Source: Taxillus chinensis
Taxonomy: Eukaryota; Streptophyta; Magnoliopsida; Santalales; Loranthaceae
DNA: 64,000 nt
Assembly (NCBI GenBank): GCA_023512835.1
Contig: CM042087.1
Coordinates: 10,577,715 to 10,641,714 of the forward strand
Direction of reading: 5' to 3'
The translations under genes and the position numbers were made by a program. The notes below the pieces were generated by a model. That model saw only the letters and a list, made by a program, of their open reading frames with translations, was not told the DNA's origin and ran no database searches. Of this stretch, positions 34,123 through 46,047 are shown piece by piece; position 1 is the stretch's first letter; each line of letters begins with the position of its first letter.

Positions 34123-36023
34123 CACCTTCTTCGGAGGGTGAGGGCACCTTTCCCCTTTCCAATGTGCTTTCTTCGAGGTAAGTGCAAGCACCCCACCTTG
34201 GCTTGTCCCACCAATGGCCACACCCGGCCCGCCCTTAGCTCCTGCATGGGGTCCGCTGGACCACTTTTCTAAACTCCCTCAGGCGTTTCTTCCATCGTGG
34301 GTCTAGTATGAACCGGAGTCGTCTTTTGACTTCACCGCTTTGGCACGAGCTTAGAGCTGGCCTCTCGGCTAGGGCTCAAAATCCGGGCCTCATTCTTCTC
34401 ACCTCAGGTTAAACCTCTAGTTCCAAAGTTGTTTCTCAATAAAACACACCGTATTGATATGCCCCGTCTTCCCACATCTTTGACATTTTAATTTGCTGCT
34501 TGGGACACTTAGCTTCAAGTGCCCGATCGCCACACAAAAGTACCCACTAGGGAAACCTGCACTGAGTTTCCCCGTCCCCTAGTGTAATGGGACTCTAGGT
34601 GGAACTACTGGTTGACCCTCATCCCTTAGAAAAACTACCACCTCCAAGCTCACCTGCCCCTGGATTCTCTCGCTATCACACATACCTCATACTTAAGCGC
34701 TTCCTAATGAGCTCTACCTCCCTCCTCTCTAATCCTCTCTCGACAATCTTTGCTGTCTCCATGACTTCAAAGAATAGGTTCTTAATCATAACATTTCAAC
34801 CCTTTGCTTGTGGGCAAATTTGAGCCCCTGTGTTAAATTTGCTGGCCTTGGCGTCCTCCTTAAATAGCTTGAGCGTAATCGACTCAACCTCTTAAAACTC
34901 CCGCTCATATTCTCGCCACCGTGCGTGACCCCTGTCTCAGATCGCTAAACTCTTCCCCGTTTTTGCCACTACACGACTTGGGGGAAGTACTTCTGGTGAA
35001 ACAACCAGAGGAACTCATCCCACATTATAGTTCCAGTTTCTCGACCGTTTGCTATGCTAAGCTACCATTCCAAGGCTTTCCTCCTGCTGTCGATCGCAAC
35101 CCGCACAAACTTAACCCACCGTAGCATTTTACATGTCCGCTTTGGATCAGCCCATCGGCTCACTAGCTGGCATCTCACGGTTTTGTTCTCGGGCAAAGGT
35201 TTCACGGCACCCCAAAAGGCTCCTGGCGCCCGGAGAGGTATCCACAAACCACCTGCGTTCGTCTGCTTCCTTCTCCCTCACCTGACGTGGGACATTACAT
35301 CCACCCTCGAGAGCTCAGCCGTCTTCGCTGGCACACCAACCCAGGCCCTAGCTCTAATACCATTTGTTTCAACCTGCACCACCCGTATACCCATATTGTC
35401 CACTTGGGGACACCCATCGGTCACCAGCTGTGCCCTCACGGTTTGTTCTTGGCAGCGGCCCACCGGCACCCCAAAAGGCCTCATGCGAGGAGCAGGTATC
35501 CATGCCCACCCAAGTGTACCTCCGCTTGCTCTCCTCCCTGTGCCCGATTGAGGGACCCAAATTTGACAATATCATGCTACGGGTGGCCGGGTCGTTACAT
35601 AACCTCATCCCTCGTCTTCTCCCAAGGTCGGAGAAAGAGAAACATGTTCAACTGCAGCTTTCAATGTTCCACCGTTATAGTGGTCGCCTCCTCGAACCTT
35701 GTTGGGGTTCCTTTCGGAACCGTGTCACCACGTCCTCCTTTTCTCGCCTCTACAGCACTCTTTTGCTCACATGGGAGCCTGGCTCTTGCGAAGGAGGTGG
35801 GCATCGCCTACCATGCCATCATCTCTCGGCGTATCTCTATCTCGTATCTCCCCCGATGTTATCTCACATCCCCTACATGCTCACTCGGAGCTCTAACTTG
35901 GGCCATGATCTGCTCCATCGGATCATTACCTCCTTCCTTGTTGTCTTCCTATCCAGCCGCAGTGTCAAGACTGGCCTGCTCAACTTTAATAAGACGGGTC
36001 ACTCTCCTAGGAGGAATCGTCAT
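34123..36023 (-). pseudogene. I gag (split by TRIM)
   Basis: Starts at the ATG complementary to 36021-36023 (MTIPPRRVTRLIKVEQ) and runs left. It is interrupted by a TRIM at about 35112-35599 and resumes with VKFVRVAIDSRRKALEW. The capsid motif MWDEFLWLFHQKYFP follows near 34980-35030. A well-preserved CCHC knuckle, CQRCGKTGHINTVC, lies near 34440-34482. Several stops occur, including one after the first 24 residues. Large + strand frames here are shadows of the GC-skewed gag. Confidence 0.75.
35112..35599 (-). mobile_element. Probable TRIM (terminal-repeat retrotransposon in miniature)
   Basis: Two diverged LTR-like copies in direct orientation: 5' copy 35366-35599 (- strand TGTAACGACCC to GTTGAAACA) and 3' copy about 35112-35296 (TGTAATGTCCC start). 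They share ggcaccccaaaagg, a caggtatccat/gaggtatccac block and a ctcacggtttgttct/ctcacggttttgttct block. Between them is only about 69 bp, holding TGGTATTAGAGC (PBS, tRNA-Met) and a purine-rich cgagggtgga before the 3' copy. No coding capacity. A taacc at both ends may be the TSD, but the left edge is uncertain. Confidence 0.6.
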
Positions 36024-36374
36024 ACAATAAATAAATAAAAATAAAGGTCAACATCACCCAAACTCTTTACAATCTCTCCCTAGGACCATGAGGTATTCAA
36101 GCAATATTTTATCGGGGCCGTAGACATCATCACTTCACAAAATTTATTAGTTCACATTCCATATACTATGAATTCATGTCATCAATATATGTACTCATTA
36201 TCAAAATTGCCTCTGGGACAGGATTCTCAACAGTGCACTCACTGCTTATCACAATGTTCACATTTTCATCATCACCGCATAACACGTATATTTTAAAATA
36301 GCAATAATAGTAGTACCAGTCAAACTAGTACCCTAATGCCAATGCATGTATGCATCCAAACCCAATGCTGTGAA
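36024..36374 (-). other. I leader, left part
   Basis: Non-coding sequence between I's gag start and solo LTR K; it resumes at 38431-38573 up to the PBS. Confidence 0.65.
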
Positions 36375-38425
36375 TGTAAGATTTGAGATCTTTAATAAAA
36401 TAATAAATATTTATTATGTTATTTTATGTTTATAATTAAACTATTTTGATCATATATTTAGAAAATATTATTTGATAGCATGTATGATAATTATATTAAT
36501 GTTAATTAAAATATCGTATAAGATTTATTCTCATGGGAACAAATTCAGCAGTTTAAGAAATAAGGTGTTATTTAGTTTTCTAATGAGGTGTTAAAAGTAC
36601 GTATTTCAATCGCTTGTTTAATTATATTAAATAAATAATTTTCTCGTTGACATGTTGAATTTAAATCAAATAGGACAAAACTTTAAATTTATCATATCAA
36701 AATTTACATAAGAGTTGTAAAATAAAAATGTTCATTAATACTCCATAACCAATAGTTATGCTTTAGAAAGGACAGACTAGGGCAATTCTGGAAGTCATCT
36801 TTAAAAATTATAACTTTGTTTTTGTAGCTCCAAACGACTTGATATTATTATAAAATGGTTAAAACTTCGTTATATACCTTTGGGTAAAAGTTCGGGCTCA
36901 TTGGATCAGCCTATTAGGAAACAGCTTTAAAAGGCAAAGGTTTAGTAAGACGCCTAGAAATTTCTAGGTCCCACTAAAACCCAATAACTTTTGATATACA
37001 AATCCAATAGACTTGAAATTTATTCCAAATGTAGATAATCGGTTAGAATCCAGCCCAACTGGGCCTATTTAATCTAATAATGAAGAACGAAAGTTATAGT
37101 CAAAGAAAGGGGTCATGCACCCATGTAACTTCTTTGTGACCAAAAGAACTTTCCAAAGTCAAACAAAATCCAAAAATTCAAAATGGGGGAAACAAGGAAT
37201 ATGGTAGATAATAATGGGATAAGAATCAAATGATTTGAAAAGGAGAAAAACTAGAAGAAATAAGGTAATATGACAAAAGTTTCAATTAATTACACTTATC
37301 ACCTACTACTCACCCTTGCCCTATATAAGGAGTGTTTTGTCTTCTCTTAATACACAAGTCCCTCAAGTCATACCAACACGAAATTTCCTCTAAAACACTC
37401 CTCTTTAAGACCTATTAACACCCTAAATACTCTACTCAAACTCCTCTTTTGTTTTTGGTACTTAATACGTCAAGTTTGGCTTTCTAAAAGGTAATATCAA
37501 GATTTTGAAATTTTGAAGTTACTTATCATTTATTATAGATCTTATATGGTTGGTTTTAACACCTCATATATACTATAAGAGGGTACTTTATGTTTCTTAG
37601 TTCTCTATTTCTATTTTATTTTTGAGAACATTAGTCTCTTTTAAATTTCTCTCTTGATAATCTATGCTATTGATTGGGGTAGATAACCATTTTGATATTC
37701 GTGGTTATCCTTGTTAACCTTGAATGTTTTATTAGAATTCTATGATATGCCTCATGTTATGTATGTCAAAGTTGTTATAACCTCTTATGTTTGGACAAAG
37801 TAAGTTTATGATGCGTGGTTCCAGAAAGACCTCCAATGCATTGGGTAAAGAACATCACTGGAGAGTGTCAATCCAGCTGATAATATGTTATGTTATGATA
37901 TGGTATCTGGGTAGTTAACCTGGATCATGAAGTTATGATACAATGTCCAAACATAATCTTCCATGTTATAATTCCTTTGTAAAATGTTGATCACGTATCA
38001 TGTGCAAATGTTATGAAATCTTTTATGGTATTTCTTATATTCGATATCTTTATGATTTTCCTTGCCCACTTATGTTTACCCTTACTGGGCTATTTGAGCT
38101 CACCCTTTTTATGATTTCTTTTCCAACTCCATGTAAATAAAGGAATGGAGAAACTAGGATAAGGAGTCGAAACGTGCTTGGAAATAAAGTTGTGTGGAAT
38201 TTAAAGATTTGTTAAGTTTGATAGCTCATGTGCTTTGTTATGTAATAATGGGTTAAGGACACTTAGTCTCTAAACCCCTAAACTTTAAAGATCTTGGATT
38301 GGAATTTGTAATAATTAATGATTTGTTTGATGAAATAGTTAAAAACTTGATATTTATATCAAACTTGTATATTTAATTTCCGCTAACGCACCCGATTTGG
38401 AGGTCCTGAATTTGGGGGCGTTACA
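36375..38425 (+). mobile_element. Solo LTR K (Gypsy-like, 2051 bp, TSD gtgaa)
   Basis: TGTAAGATTTGAG to GGGGGCGTTACA with identical gtgaa at 36370-36374 and 38426-38430. A TATA box (ctatataagg, 37321-37330) is followed by a CT-rich start region. It contains ttactgggctatttgagctcaccc (38081-38104), resembling the shared motif of the other gypsy LTRs here. AT-rich; no coding frame. Confidence 0.9.
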
Positions 38426-38430
38426 GTGAA

Positions 38431-38573
38431 TGCCTTACTCCATGGTTGAACTACCCCTGAGTACACCCAGAAATCAGATAAAACCACGGTGATCAGGCAT
38501 CTTCTTCACTACCTCCTGAGGGCCTCAAAAGTAATATCTCTCCCCACTATCCTAGGCCTACTAGACTATGAAC
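38431..38573 (-). other. I leader, right part
   Basis: Continuation of I's non-coding leader between K and the PBS. Confidence 0.65.
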
Positions 38574-38588
38574 GTCGCTCTGATACCA
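38574..38588 (-). other. I primer-binding site
   Basis: TGGTATCAGAGCGAC on the - strand: an exact 12-base match to the plant tRNA-iMet complement, three bases from the LTR end. Confidence 0.9.
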
Positions 38589-38591
38589 TAT

Positions 38592-40553
38592 CGTCACGCC
38601 TCGATTTCCTTCTACCTTGGAAACAGGTTGTGACTGCCTATGCCTGCACCCGGAGGGTCAAGGGGTTGGTGCAAAACACCTAAGAAGGACTTATAGCACG
38701 GGTGTTGTCCTAACCTGCACAACAGTCTTGAACGTCACAAAGCATGCATCTGTTCTCCCATGACATGCTCAAATAGACAAACAATTAATAACGTTTTAAA
38801 ACCTCACAAAAGAGATAGTTTCATTAAAACTTATTTGGGAAAAACCCCATCCATAAAGTTACCAACTAGTATCCCCAACCCATTAGTCGATAGTTTACAA
38901 TTTTTCCTGAGGTCTTCCCAAAACAAGGTACATGACAATAAAACAATAAAATCAAATAATAAAAAGAAACACGCCACACCTCCAAGGAAGTCTATCACCT
39001 CAGCTCATCCACTTATCGCCGGCTAGACCCTATAAAAAAATAGTTTATAGGAAGGGTGAGCAAACAACAGCTCAGTAGGGATCAAGTCTCCACAATCTAT
39101 CCAACTCTAGGCATGTATGATAAGTGTATGCTTGTGCTCGTATTGTGACTAGTACACAATATTTCACCCAATAAACACTCACACTTACTAATACCTAGGT
39201 AGAGGACACTCCTCCACCATGGCAACATGGCTTACAACTCCAGGTGAATGTTACATTTATCCACTTAAGGAATACAACATTTTCCACCCAAGTTGGGTAT
39301 GGAAATTGCCTCCTCTGAAGCTATACCCACCCTCAGGAATGGGTAAAGACTTAGCCCATTGTTGTGAGTGCTACACCGAGACTCAGGACTACAATCATGG
39401 CCAAATCTCAAGGGACCCAGTGATGTGATTGGTCCAATGAAATTCCTCTCAAAGGAATTTCCTCAATCATGTATAATGAATCTCAGTCCCACAAATAGAG
39501 TTTGGGTAATAACCACATCACATACAACAACTCAATAAAATCTACAGTTCAAACTCAGCAATACAATAGCACCATTTTAACATATTAAGAATAGAAATAT
39601 CTCCATGCAAACATATTATCATAAAAAACCATACTATTAAAACCTTATTCTGGTCTCTAGGGTCTACCTCTCACACATTCTAACTCCATTTCCCATTTAC
39701 AAGTCAAAAGATATAAAAATAGGCTGCCATAACAAAATATATTTTTCTCAAACTTAGAAAAGTCATAAGTTTCTCTTCAGAGCTCGGATTGCCTTATAGA
39801 ACCTCTTATTTCGAATGGCGTTCGACAAGCTATTTATTAAAAATATAAAAATGTTCACCCAACCAAAAAACACTGTTCGCCCGACCAAACACTATTCACC
39901 CGACTATCTCGGATTTTACCAACCAGAAGGGAAAGTTGCTCAAAATACCATGACGATTCTAATTCACCAAAAATACTGTTCACCCAACCAGATACTGTTT
40001 ACCAGCCCATCTCAAACTTCACCCGACCAGAAGGGAAAGTTGCTCAAAATACCACGATGATTCTAACGAACCAAAAACCAGCTTCACCCGACCATACTGC
40101 TCATTTGACCACAACACGCGTTCAGTACTATTCCTCCGAGAACATCTACCCAGAAGTGTTCTCTAACCAAACTAATCTAGGGGTTTTAAGCATATCCCAA
40201 AAAGGATTCAATCCTAAATAGCCTGTTTTACTTACAGACGTATGACGAACATATATATATATAAGTCAACACACCCATAGATTTTTATAAATATTTAATC
40301 TAACATGGGGAAAACAGCAAGGATAAGATACCACGACCCCTAAAAATCGTTGCTTAGATTTTAAGTTTTTCTCATAATAAAGGGTTATTATAACAGAATT
40401 AGGACAGAAGAGATCAAAGCATCCCTACCTCAAAAAATGTGCAAAAGAGGGTCCTGATTAATTTGAGTCCATAATCCCCTCTTCTGATATCTCAACGACG
40501 ACGCCCTCGTCTCTCCAGAAACAACCTTCTCCCTGCAGGATCACGTCTCCCTT

Positions 40554-40594
<41 letters not shown>

Positions 40595-40906
40595 ATGACG
40601 CCGCCCTAGAAGGGCTAGGGTTTAGGTTTCTTTTATACCTTTTTTTAAAATTTAAATCTAAAATAAAACTGCATGAATTCCCTAAAGTATTCCTCAAAGC
40701 TCTAATTTGTTATTTAATTAAAATTTTAAGATAAACCTTAATAAATTTCCTAAAATACCCATCAGAGCTTTAAATTCCAAATTAAGTCCAAATACATTCA
40801 AAATTCTCCATTTGACATGCACACTGCTGTGCCAATACTCATTTTTTTAAAACAAAAGCCCTAACACAAGACTAACTCCTAGAACCCCCAAACATGGGTC
40901 CTTACA
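38592..40906 (-). repeat. I 5' LTR (2315 bp)
   Basis: The - strand starts TGTAAGGACCC (right end) and ends ...GGCGTGACG at 38592, where the expected terminal CA has changed. It contains a (TC)n run (40557-40594) and ggtgagcaaacaacagctcagtaggg (39055-39080), the shared LTR motif in reverse. The body around 39850-40100 has repeats of caaccagaagggaaagttgctc type. Joins F sequence at 40907. Confidence 0.85.
40557..40594. repeat. (TC)n microsatellite
   Basis: About 38 bp of CT repeat with one interruption in the I LTR; on the element strand it is (GA)n, as in the G LTRs. Confidence 0.95.
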
Positions 40907-42742
40907 TTGAAGGGCTTCATCCACCACCTTTGGTTCTACTTATGATAGGAAGCATGAGTACAGGTAGATATTGGAGGTGGCCGCCCTTGTTCTTACTCCT
41001 ACAGTTGGATCACCAATCACTTGATTAGATGGGTGGTTTCAAGTCCACCTAAAGTTCTGCACTTATGATGGTGAGTACTCAACAAATTGAAGCTCTGCTA
41101 GATTGGGTGGTTCAGGTGTGTCCATTGGTTGAGCTTCTCCAAAGCCAGATATTTCTATATTAAAAGGTCTGGATGTACCTTGAGGTTCCCTGGTACTGTT
41201 ACTTTCAGTATTAGCTGGTCTGGAAGGACTAAAAGGTTTTCTGGAGCTATGGATTTCCTTGTCAACTCGTCTGGACTTATAATGTAGCTCAAAGTCCATA
41301 TCAACGGAAGCATCATAAGTAGCATTTCTTTTTGCTCCACTGGTGCTGGGAGGTTGGTTAGTAGGAGTGACAGAAACATCCATGAATTGTGAATAATCAG
41401 TTGTGTCTGTCTGATCCTACACATTAGAACTTGAAGATCTTATTCTTGACCAATCCAGGTTAGCTTCATCAAATGTAACATTGATATATTTTTTAACTTT
41501 CAAAAGTTTTCTATTAAAAATGCAATAAGCCTTGCTAGTTAATGAGTATCCAACAAAGACCTCATCATCGGATTTTGGCTCAAATTTGCTCTGAGGTTCT
41601 TTACTGTTGTTAAGGACGTAGCAAGCACACCCAAAGGCTTTGAGATGGGAGATTGATGGCTTTCTTCCTCTCCACATCTCATAGGGTGTTTTCATGGTAA
41701 ATTTGTTTATTAGAGTTCTATACTGAAGGTAGCATGCAGTGGACACAACTTCAGCCCATAGACTGAAAGGAAGCTTTGCCCTTGCTAACATTGATCTACT
41801 AGCTTTGACTAACGTACAATTCGTATGCTCAGCAACCCTATTCTGTTGACGTGTTCTAGGTGCAGAGAAGTCATGCTGAATACCCTGTTTAGAACAATAT
41901 GACGTCATATCTAAAAAATCGAACTCCGTACCATGATCACTCCTGATGCATTTAATGCCATGTCCTTGTGAATTACTTATTCAGTTAAAGAGATCTACTA
42001 TATGTTCAAAGGTTTAATCCTTTGATTTCAGGAACAGCACGCATATATACCTGGTGAAGTTATCGATAACCACAAGGGTGTATCTCGCACCAGCAAGTGA
42101 AGCTACAGAAATGGGACGAAGAGGTCCATATGAAGAAGTTGTAATGGAGCAGATATAGAATTAACATATTTGCTCTTAAAACCATGCTTGGTCTACTTGC
42201 CAAGTTGACATTTTCGATAGAGAGTCTTTGGAGTATTTATGTTTGGGTAAACCAGTGACTAAGTCAAGCGATGTTAATTTAGACAGAGTCTTAAAATTTA
42301 AATGCACGCAATGCTTATGCCATAACCAACTTTCTTCATTTGATGCTTTAGTGAGGAAGCATACAGGACCATAAGTATTATTTCTTAAGATCACTGAATA
42401 TATGTCCCCATCTCTTGATCCGGATAATTTAATATCTCCAGATGTGGTTTCCGTGACGGTGCAGGTGTTGAACAGGAATGAAACAGTGAACCCCTTGTCA
42501 CATAAATTACTAACACTTAGCAAATTATGGTTTAAACCTTCGATTAATGCAACTTTAGTGAATGATATGCAACCATTGGTTAAAGTGCCATACCCCACAG
42601 TCTTACCTTTACTGTTGTCGCCATATGTTACGGATGGTCCTCGTTTGTCAGCAATATCCACGAGCAGGGACTTGTCACCCATGATATATCCGAAGCATCT
42701 GCTATCAAGTATCCACTTGCTTTGATTTATCTTTGACTTCAA
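40907..42742 (-). pseudogene. F pol: protease, integrase and linker (degenerate)
   Basis: Protease/GAG-pre at 42176-42742 in one frame. The active site reads DSRCFGYIMG instead of DSGCSGHMTG, so Gly and His are lost. GAG-pre reads WLWHKHCVHLNFKTLSKL. The integrase C-terminal half at 41417-41908 has FSAPRTRQQNRVAEHTN with the catalytic Glu kept. The front half (41910-42170) is broken, with IKCIRSDHGTEFDF readable. The linker towards RT at 41063-41400 is Ser/Pro-rich. Element I cuts it at 40906/40907. Confidence 0.85.
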
Positions 42743-43130
42743 GTGGTCTGGGAGTAAATTCCAGAGATGCTCCTACAAGACAACAGATTACATTTTTAGG
42801 GCCCAAACTCACTTCGGGCAATTAGAAGAAGCAATAACAGATACAATAGTTTCGGATTTAGCTTTGTTAGAAACTTTAGCTCTCCATGTTGTTTTTGCCT
42901 TGTTAGGTTCAAATGCTTCTTTGTTTTGGTTTTTCTTGAGAGAGAGATTGATTTTAGATTTAGGCTTTGAATTGCTTAAGGAACCATTTTTGATGAACTG
43001 ATCTTTATTACTATTGAGAACTTGATTACATAACCAGTCATCAGACAAACTCCAACATTCATAGTGGTAATGACCTATTTCTCTATAAATAGAACAGACA
43101 CTATGATGCGGAGAAGAAATAGGGGATACA

Positions 43131-44670
43131 TGTCACGCCCCGGATTTCCAACCCGAGGAAACCGGTTAGTGACTGCCCTTTACCCACGCGGTGGACAAGG
43201 GGTTGGGATAAATAATTCCACACAGGACATCACATAACTTTATTAAATTAAATTCAAACCACAATAGATGTCCATAAGACAAACAACATCCCTTTATTAA
43301 TTTTAAAACCTTTTACATCGTTTCCCCCATTAGGGTTAGATTAACTCCTCCAAAATAACATAAAACAAATATAGTAGATAACTCAGTCTTTCACCTTGGT
43401 GTTCCCACCTAACGCCTGTAGGTTTCTAAAAACAAACAAGACACAGTAGGAGGGGTGAGCAACCACAGCTCAGTAAGGATCATGTCTCCCCATCCCATCC
43501 CATGCTCCTAGAATCTACATGTCAACGTGAACAAGTGCAGTGACATGGCAATAATATATAAATAGGTTATAATCAACATTTACAAATATGTCAACATGCA
43601 AACAAACCACAAAGGCACGTACAACCATTTCCATAGCCACAAAGGCTTCTACAACCACAACCACACAGGCTCCACAGCCACACAGACTCCACAACCACAT
43701 AGGCTCCACAGTCCCACATAGCACTTATAATCACAACACAATAATACACATTCATAACATATCAATTTAACACAAGTATTCATCACACAACCCATTTTTT
43801 TAGGGTTAAGTTCACATGAGATTATCAACCACACTACGACACGGACCCTTAATCCCCACGAGACCCTACCATGAAACCATCTCGCATGAACGCAACTCCA
43901 CTATGAAACAGACCTTTAATCCCCACTGAGCCCGGGCTCATCAACGTTCACAAACACAACATACCAATAAAGGCCAACATTCATATAGGAGATCACACCT
44001 ATATGAATACATATATACATATACATCAATCACCAATTTCAAGGCCGAACCCTAGAATAGGAAGATCCTCCTTGCCCCTCTCCAAAGGCATCTCTCCAAG
44101 AAGGTAGTGGCAACGAACGCACCAAGAACTCTCTCCCTCTCTCTCTGCGGCGGCTAGGGTTCCCTTTTCCGGCAATACAGAATATATGTATAGCAAAGAC
44201 AACAAGCTACCCAAGGCCAACGTGGCCCAAGACACATCGAACTCGTGTTGACCTCCGCTACTCCGTACTACTGATGCTGCAACTCAATCCGGGTTAACAA
44301 TGTCACAGACTACTCCGGGCTACTAAGGCGTGTTTTGTGCTAAGGGATCACTTAGATCCTTACTCCGTATGAAGAGTTCCCTCGGATCCTTACTCCGTAT
44401 GAAGAGAAGATCCGGACTAGACCGCAATGTTCCAGATTTGCTTCCCACAGATCTAGACTAACTTCCCTCTAATCCGGATTAACTTCCCACTGATCCAGAG
44501 TAACTCCCCCATGGTCTGGACTAACACTGATCCGAACTAACACTAATCTGGACTAACTTCCTACTGATCCGAATTAACTTCCCACTAGTCCGGACTAACA
44601 CTCGGGTCTTCACAGTCCTTGCCCAAACACAAATGGCTAACTCTTCCAATCCCAAACACGGGTCATTAAA
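43131..44670 (-). mobile_element. Solo LTR M (Gypsy, 1540 bp, TSD ataca)
   Basis: The + strand runs TGTCACGCCCC to CGGGTCATTAAA (terminal C changed), with identical ataca at 43126-43130 and 44671-44675. The half near 43131 is related to the L, G and E LTRs: shared motif at 43445-43477, hairpin 43979-44008. Its U3 (44280-44620) is different: degenerate repeats around tccggactaacttccca and two copies of ccttactccgtatgaagag. Confidence 0.95.
43979..44008 (-). other. Conserved LTR hairpin (M copy, compensated)
   Basis: Arms attcatatagg/cctatatgaat with loop agatcaca on the + strand. Compared with G, one C-G pair has become T-A on both arms, keeping full pairing. Confidence 0.85.
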
Positions 44671-45420
44671 ATACAGACTTCTTTGGCTTTACAACTTTGC
44701 TGCACTATTCCCTATGGCCTAATGTTATGCAATTGGGTGACGTGCTCTTGTCCTTAGATGCATCAGCCTTAACCTTTCCTTTCTTTCTGTGTGCTACAGT
44801 TTCGGCTTTGACTGCAGCGACCTCTCCTTCATCATTAAGAACTAGTGTTACTACTTCGGGGTTGGCAGTAACAGCCTCAGCTATACAGTCATAAACTATA
44901 GTGCCACCTGAAACAAATCCATTTAATGGTTTAGATGTGCTAACAGGATATAAGTTGGTTAGCTTGAGAGTGAAATTCGAGGGGCACTCAGAAACAGAGG
45001 TGAAAGTAGATGCTTTGGAGCTTAGGCCAGGTTTGACTCGAGTATGATCCGGATCAGTGCTAAATCTAGAGGCTATTTCCTCTGATTTCAGCCACTTACG
45101 GTTTATTTCCTTTTCTTTTTCAACCTCATTTTCAAGTCTTTTACGATTACAGTTAGGCCATTGAGGTTGGTGTTGAGTAAATGATTTTCAGCTCTAAGAT
45201 CGTGATACCAAGCCTCTTTACTCCTTAAACTGGCTATGTCCTTTTCAAGATTAGAAATAGTCGATTCAAGATGTTTAGCTTGTCCACTCATATCTTGGTA
45301 CATTTGAGTAAATATTAATTTATCATTTTTTCATGATTGCGTTCAGTAGTAAGAGATTCCAATTTACTCATAAGCTCAAATATAGAAGATACCTCAATAT
45401 TTTCCATAGGTAGACATTTG

Positions 45421-46047
45421 CCTTCTCGTTTGTCGCTGAACTTCTGATTGAGGGATTGGGGTTAGCATGTGTTGAGGCAGAGAGACCCCTAGCAGTGGAG
45501 TCTCCAGTGGGAGGTATGATTGAGGTGTGGCGTGTTTGCTGTGACTGTGTGTTAACCATAGGAGATGTGGAGCTAAGTTTTGACTTGCATGTAATGCCCT
45601 TGCGTACTTTTGACCTAATCTTGGGTATGGATTGGCTTATGGCTTTCCAGGCCAAGATAGACTATTATCGGCGGTGTGTATCCTTCGTGACACCTGCAGG
45701 GATCTCTTGCACCCTGCAGGGGGAGTGGGATTGTGAGGCGAGTCGAGCTGGGCCAGTGTTGGACCAGTGGGACGCCATTACACACAGGTTAGCAGCCCTG
45801 ACCTTTGCTGAGGAAGGGAAAGTAGAAAAGAGAGTGTGGCCAGCTGTCATTGACCAATTTCGGGATGTCTTTCCGGACCAGTTAAGGAGTCTACCTCCTA
45901 AGAGAAATGTGGAGTTCACCATTGAGTTGGTACCAGGGACTGGTCCAATCTCCCAAGTTGCTTACCGTATGGGGCCAGCAGAGTTAAGGGAGCTGCAGAG
46001 GCAAATAGAGGAGTTGGTGGACCAGGGGTATATCAGACCGAGTACTT
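45421..46047 (+). pseudogene. E protease end and linker to RT
   Basis: Open frame with LGLACVEAERPLAVESP, FDLILGMDWLMAFQAKID, QGEWDCEASRAGPVL, EKRVWPAVIDQFRDVFP, PKRNVEFTIELVPGTGPI and QIEELVDQGYIRPST, the classic lead-in to gypsy RT. N interrupts it at 46048. The frame is intact over this stretch, so E is less decayed than G. Confidence 0.9.

Larger units (their letters stand above)
17899..40906 (-). mobile_element. Element I: Ty3/Gypsy (chromovirus-like) retrotransposon, heavily nested
   Basis: A - strand gypsy element reconstructed from segments between insertions: 5' LTR 38592-40906, PBS, leader, gag (from 36023), zinc knuckle, protease and linker (17899-18285). RT and beyond lie left of element C, outside the window. 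It is inserted in Copia F between integrase and RT; right flank ttgaa. It hosts C, H, J, a TRIM and K. Confidence 0.85.
42780..45420 (-). pseudogene. F gag, C-terminal part (split by solo LTR M)
   Basis: Left of M: basic tail (42809-43048) preceded by a knuckle-like CSIYREIGHYHYEC with Tyr for the second Cys. Right of M (44671-45420): Ala/Thr-rich segment and a coiled-coil at 45103-45303 (LESTISNLEKDIASLRSKE), matching A's gag. It ends at 45420, where chromovirus E begins. Confidence 0.8.

Noticed and set aside
35287..36038. Two long overlapping + strand frames (247 and 224 codons)
   Set aside because: They lie antisense to the gag of I and across the TRIM; the - strand carries gag motifs (WDEF..LF..KYFP, CCHC nearby). 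The + frames show no recognisable domain.
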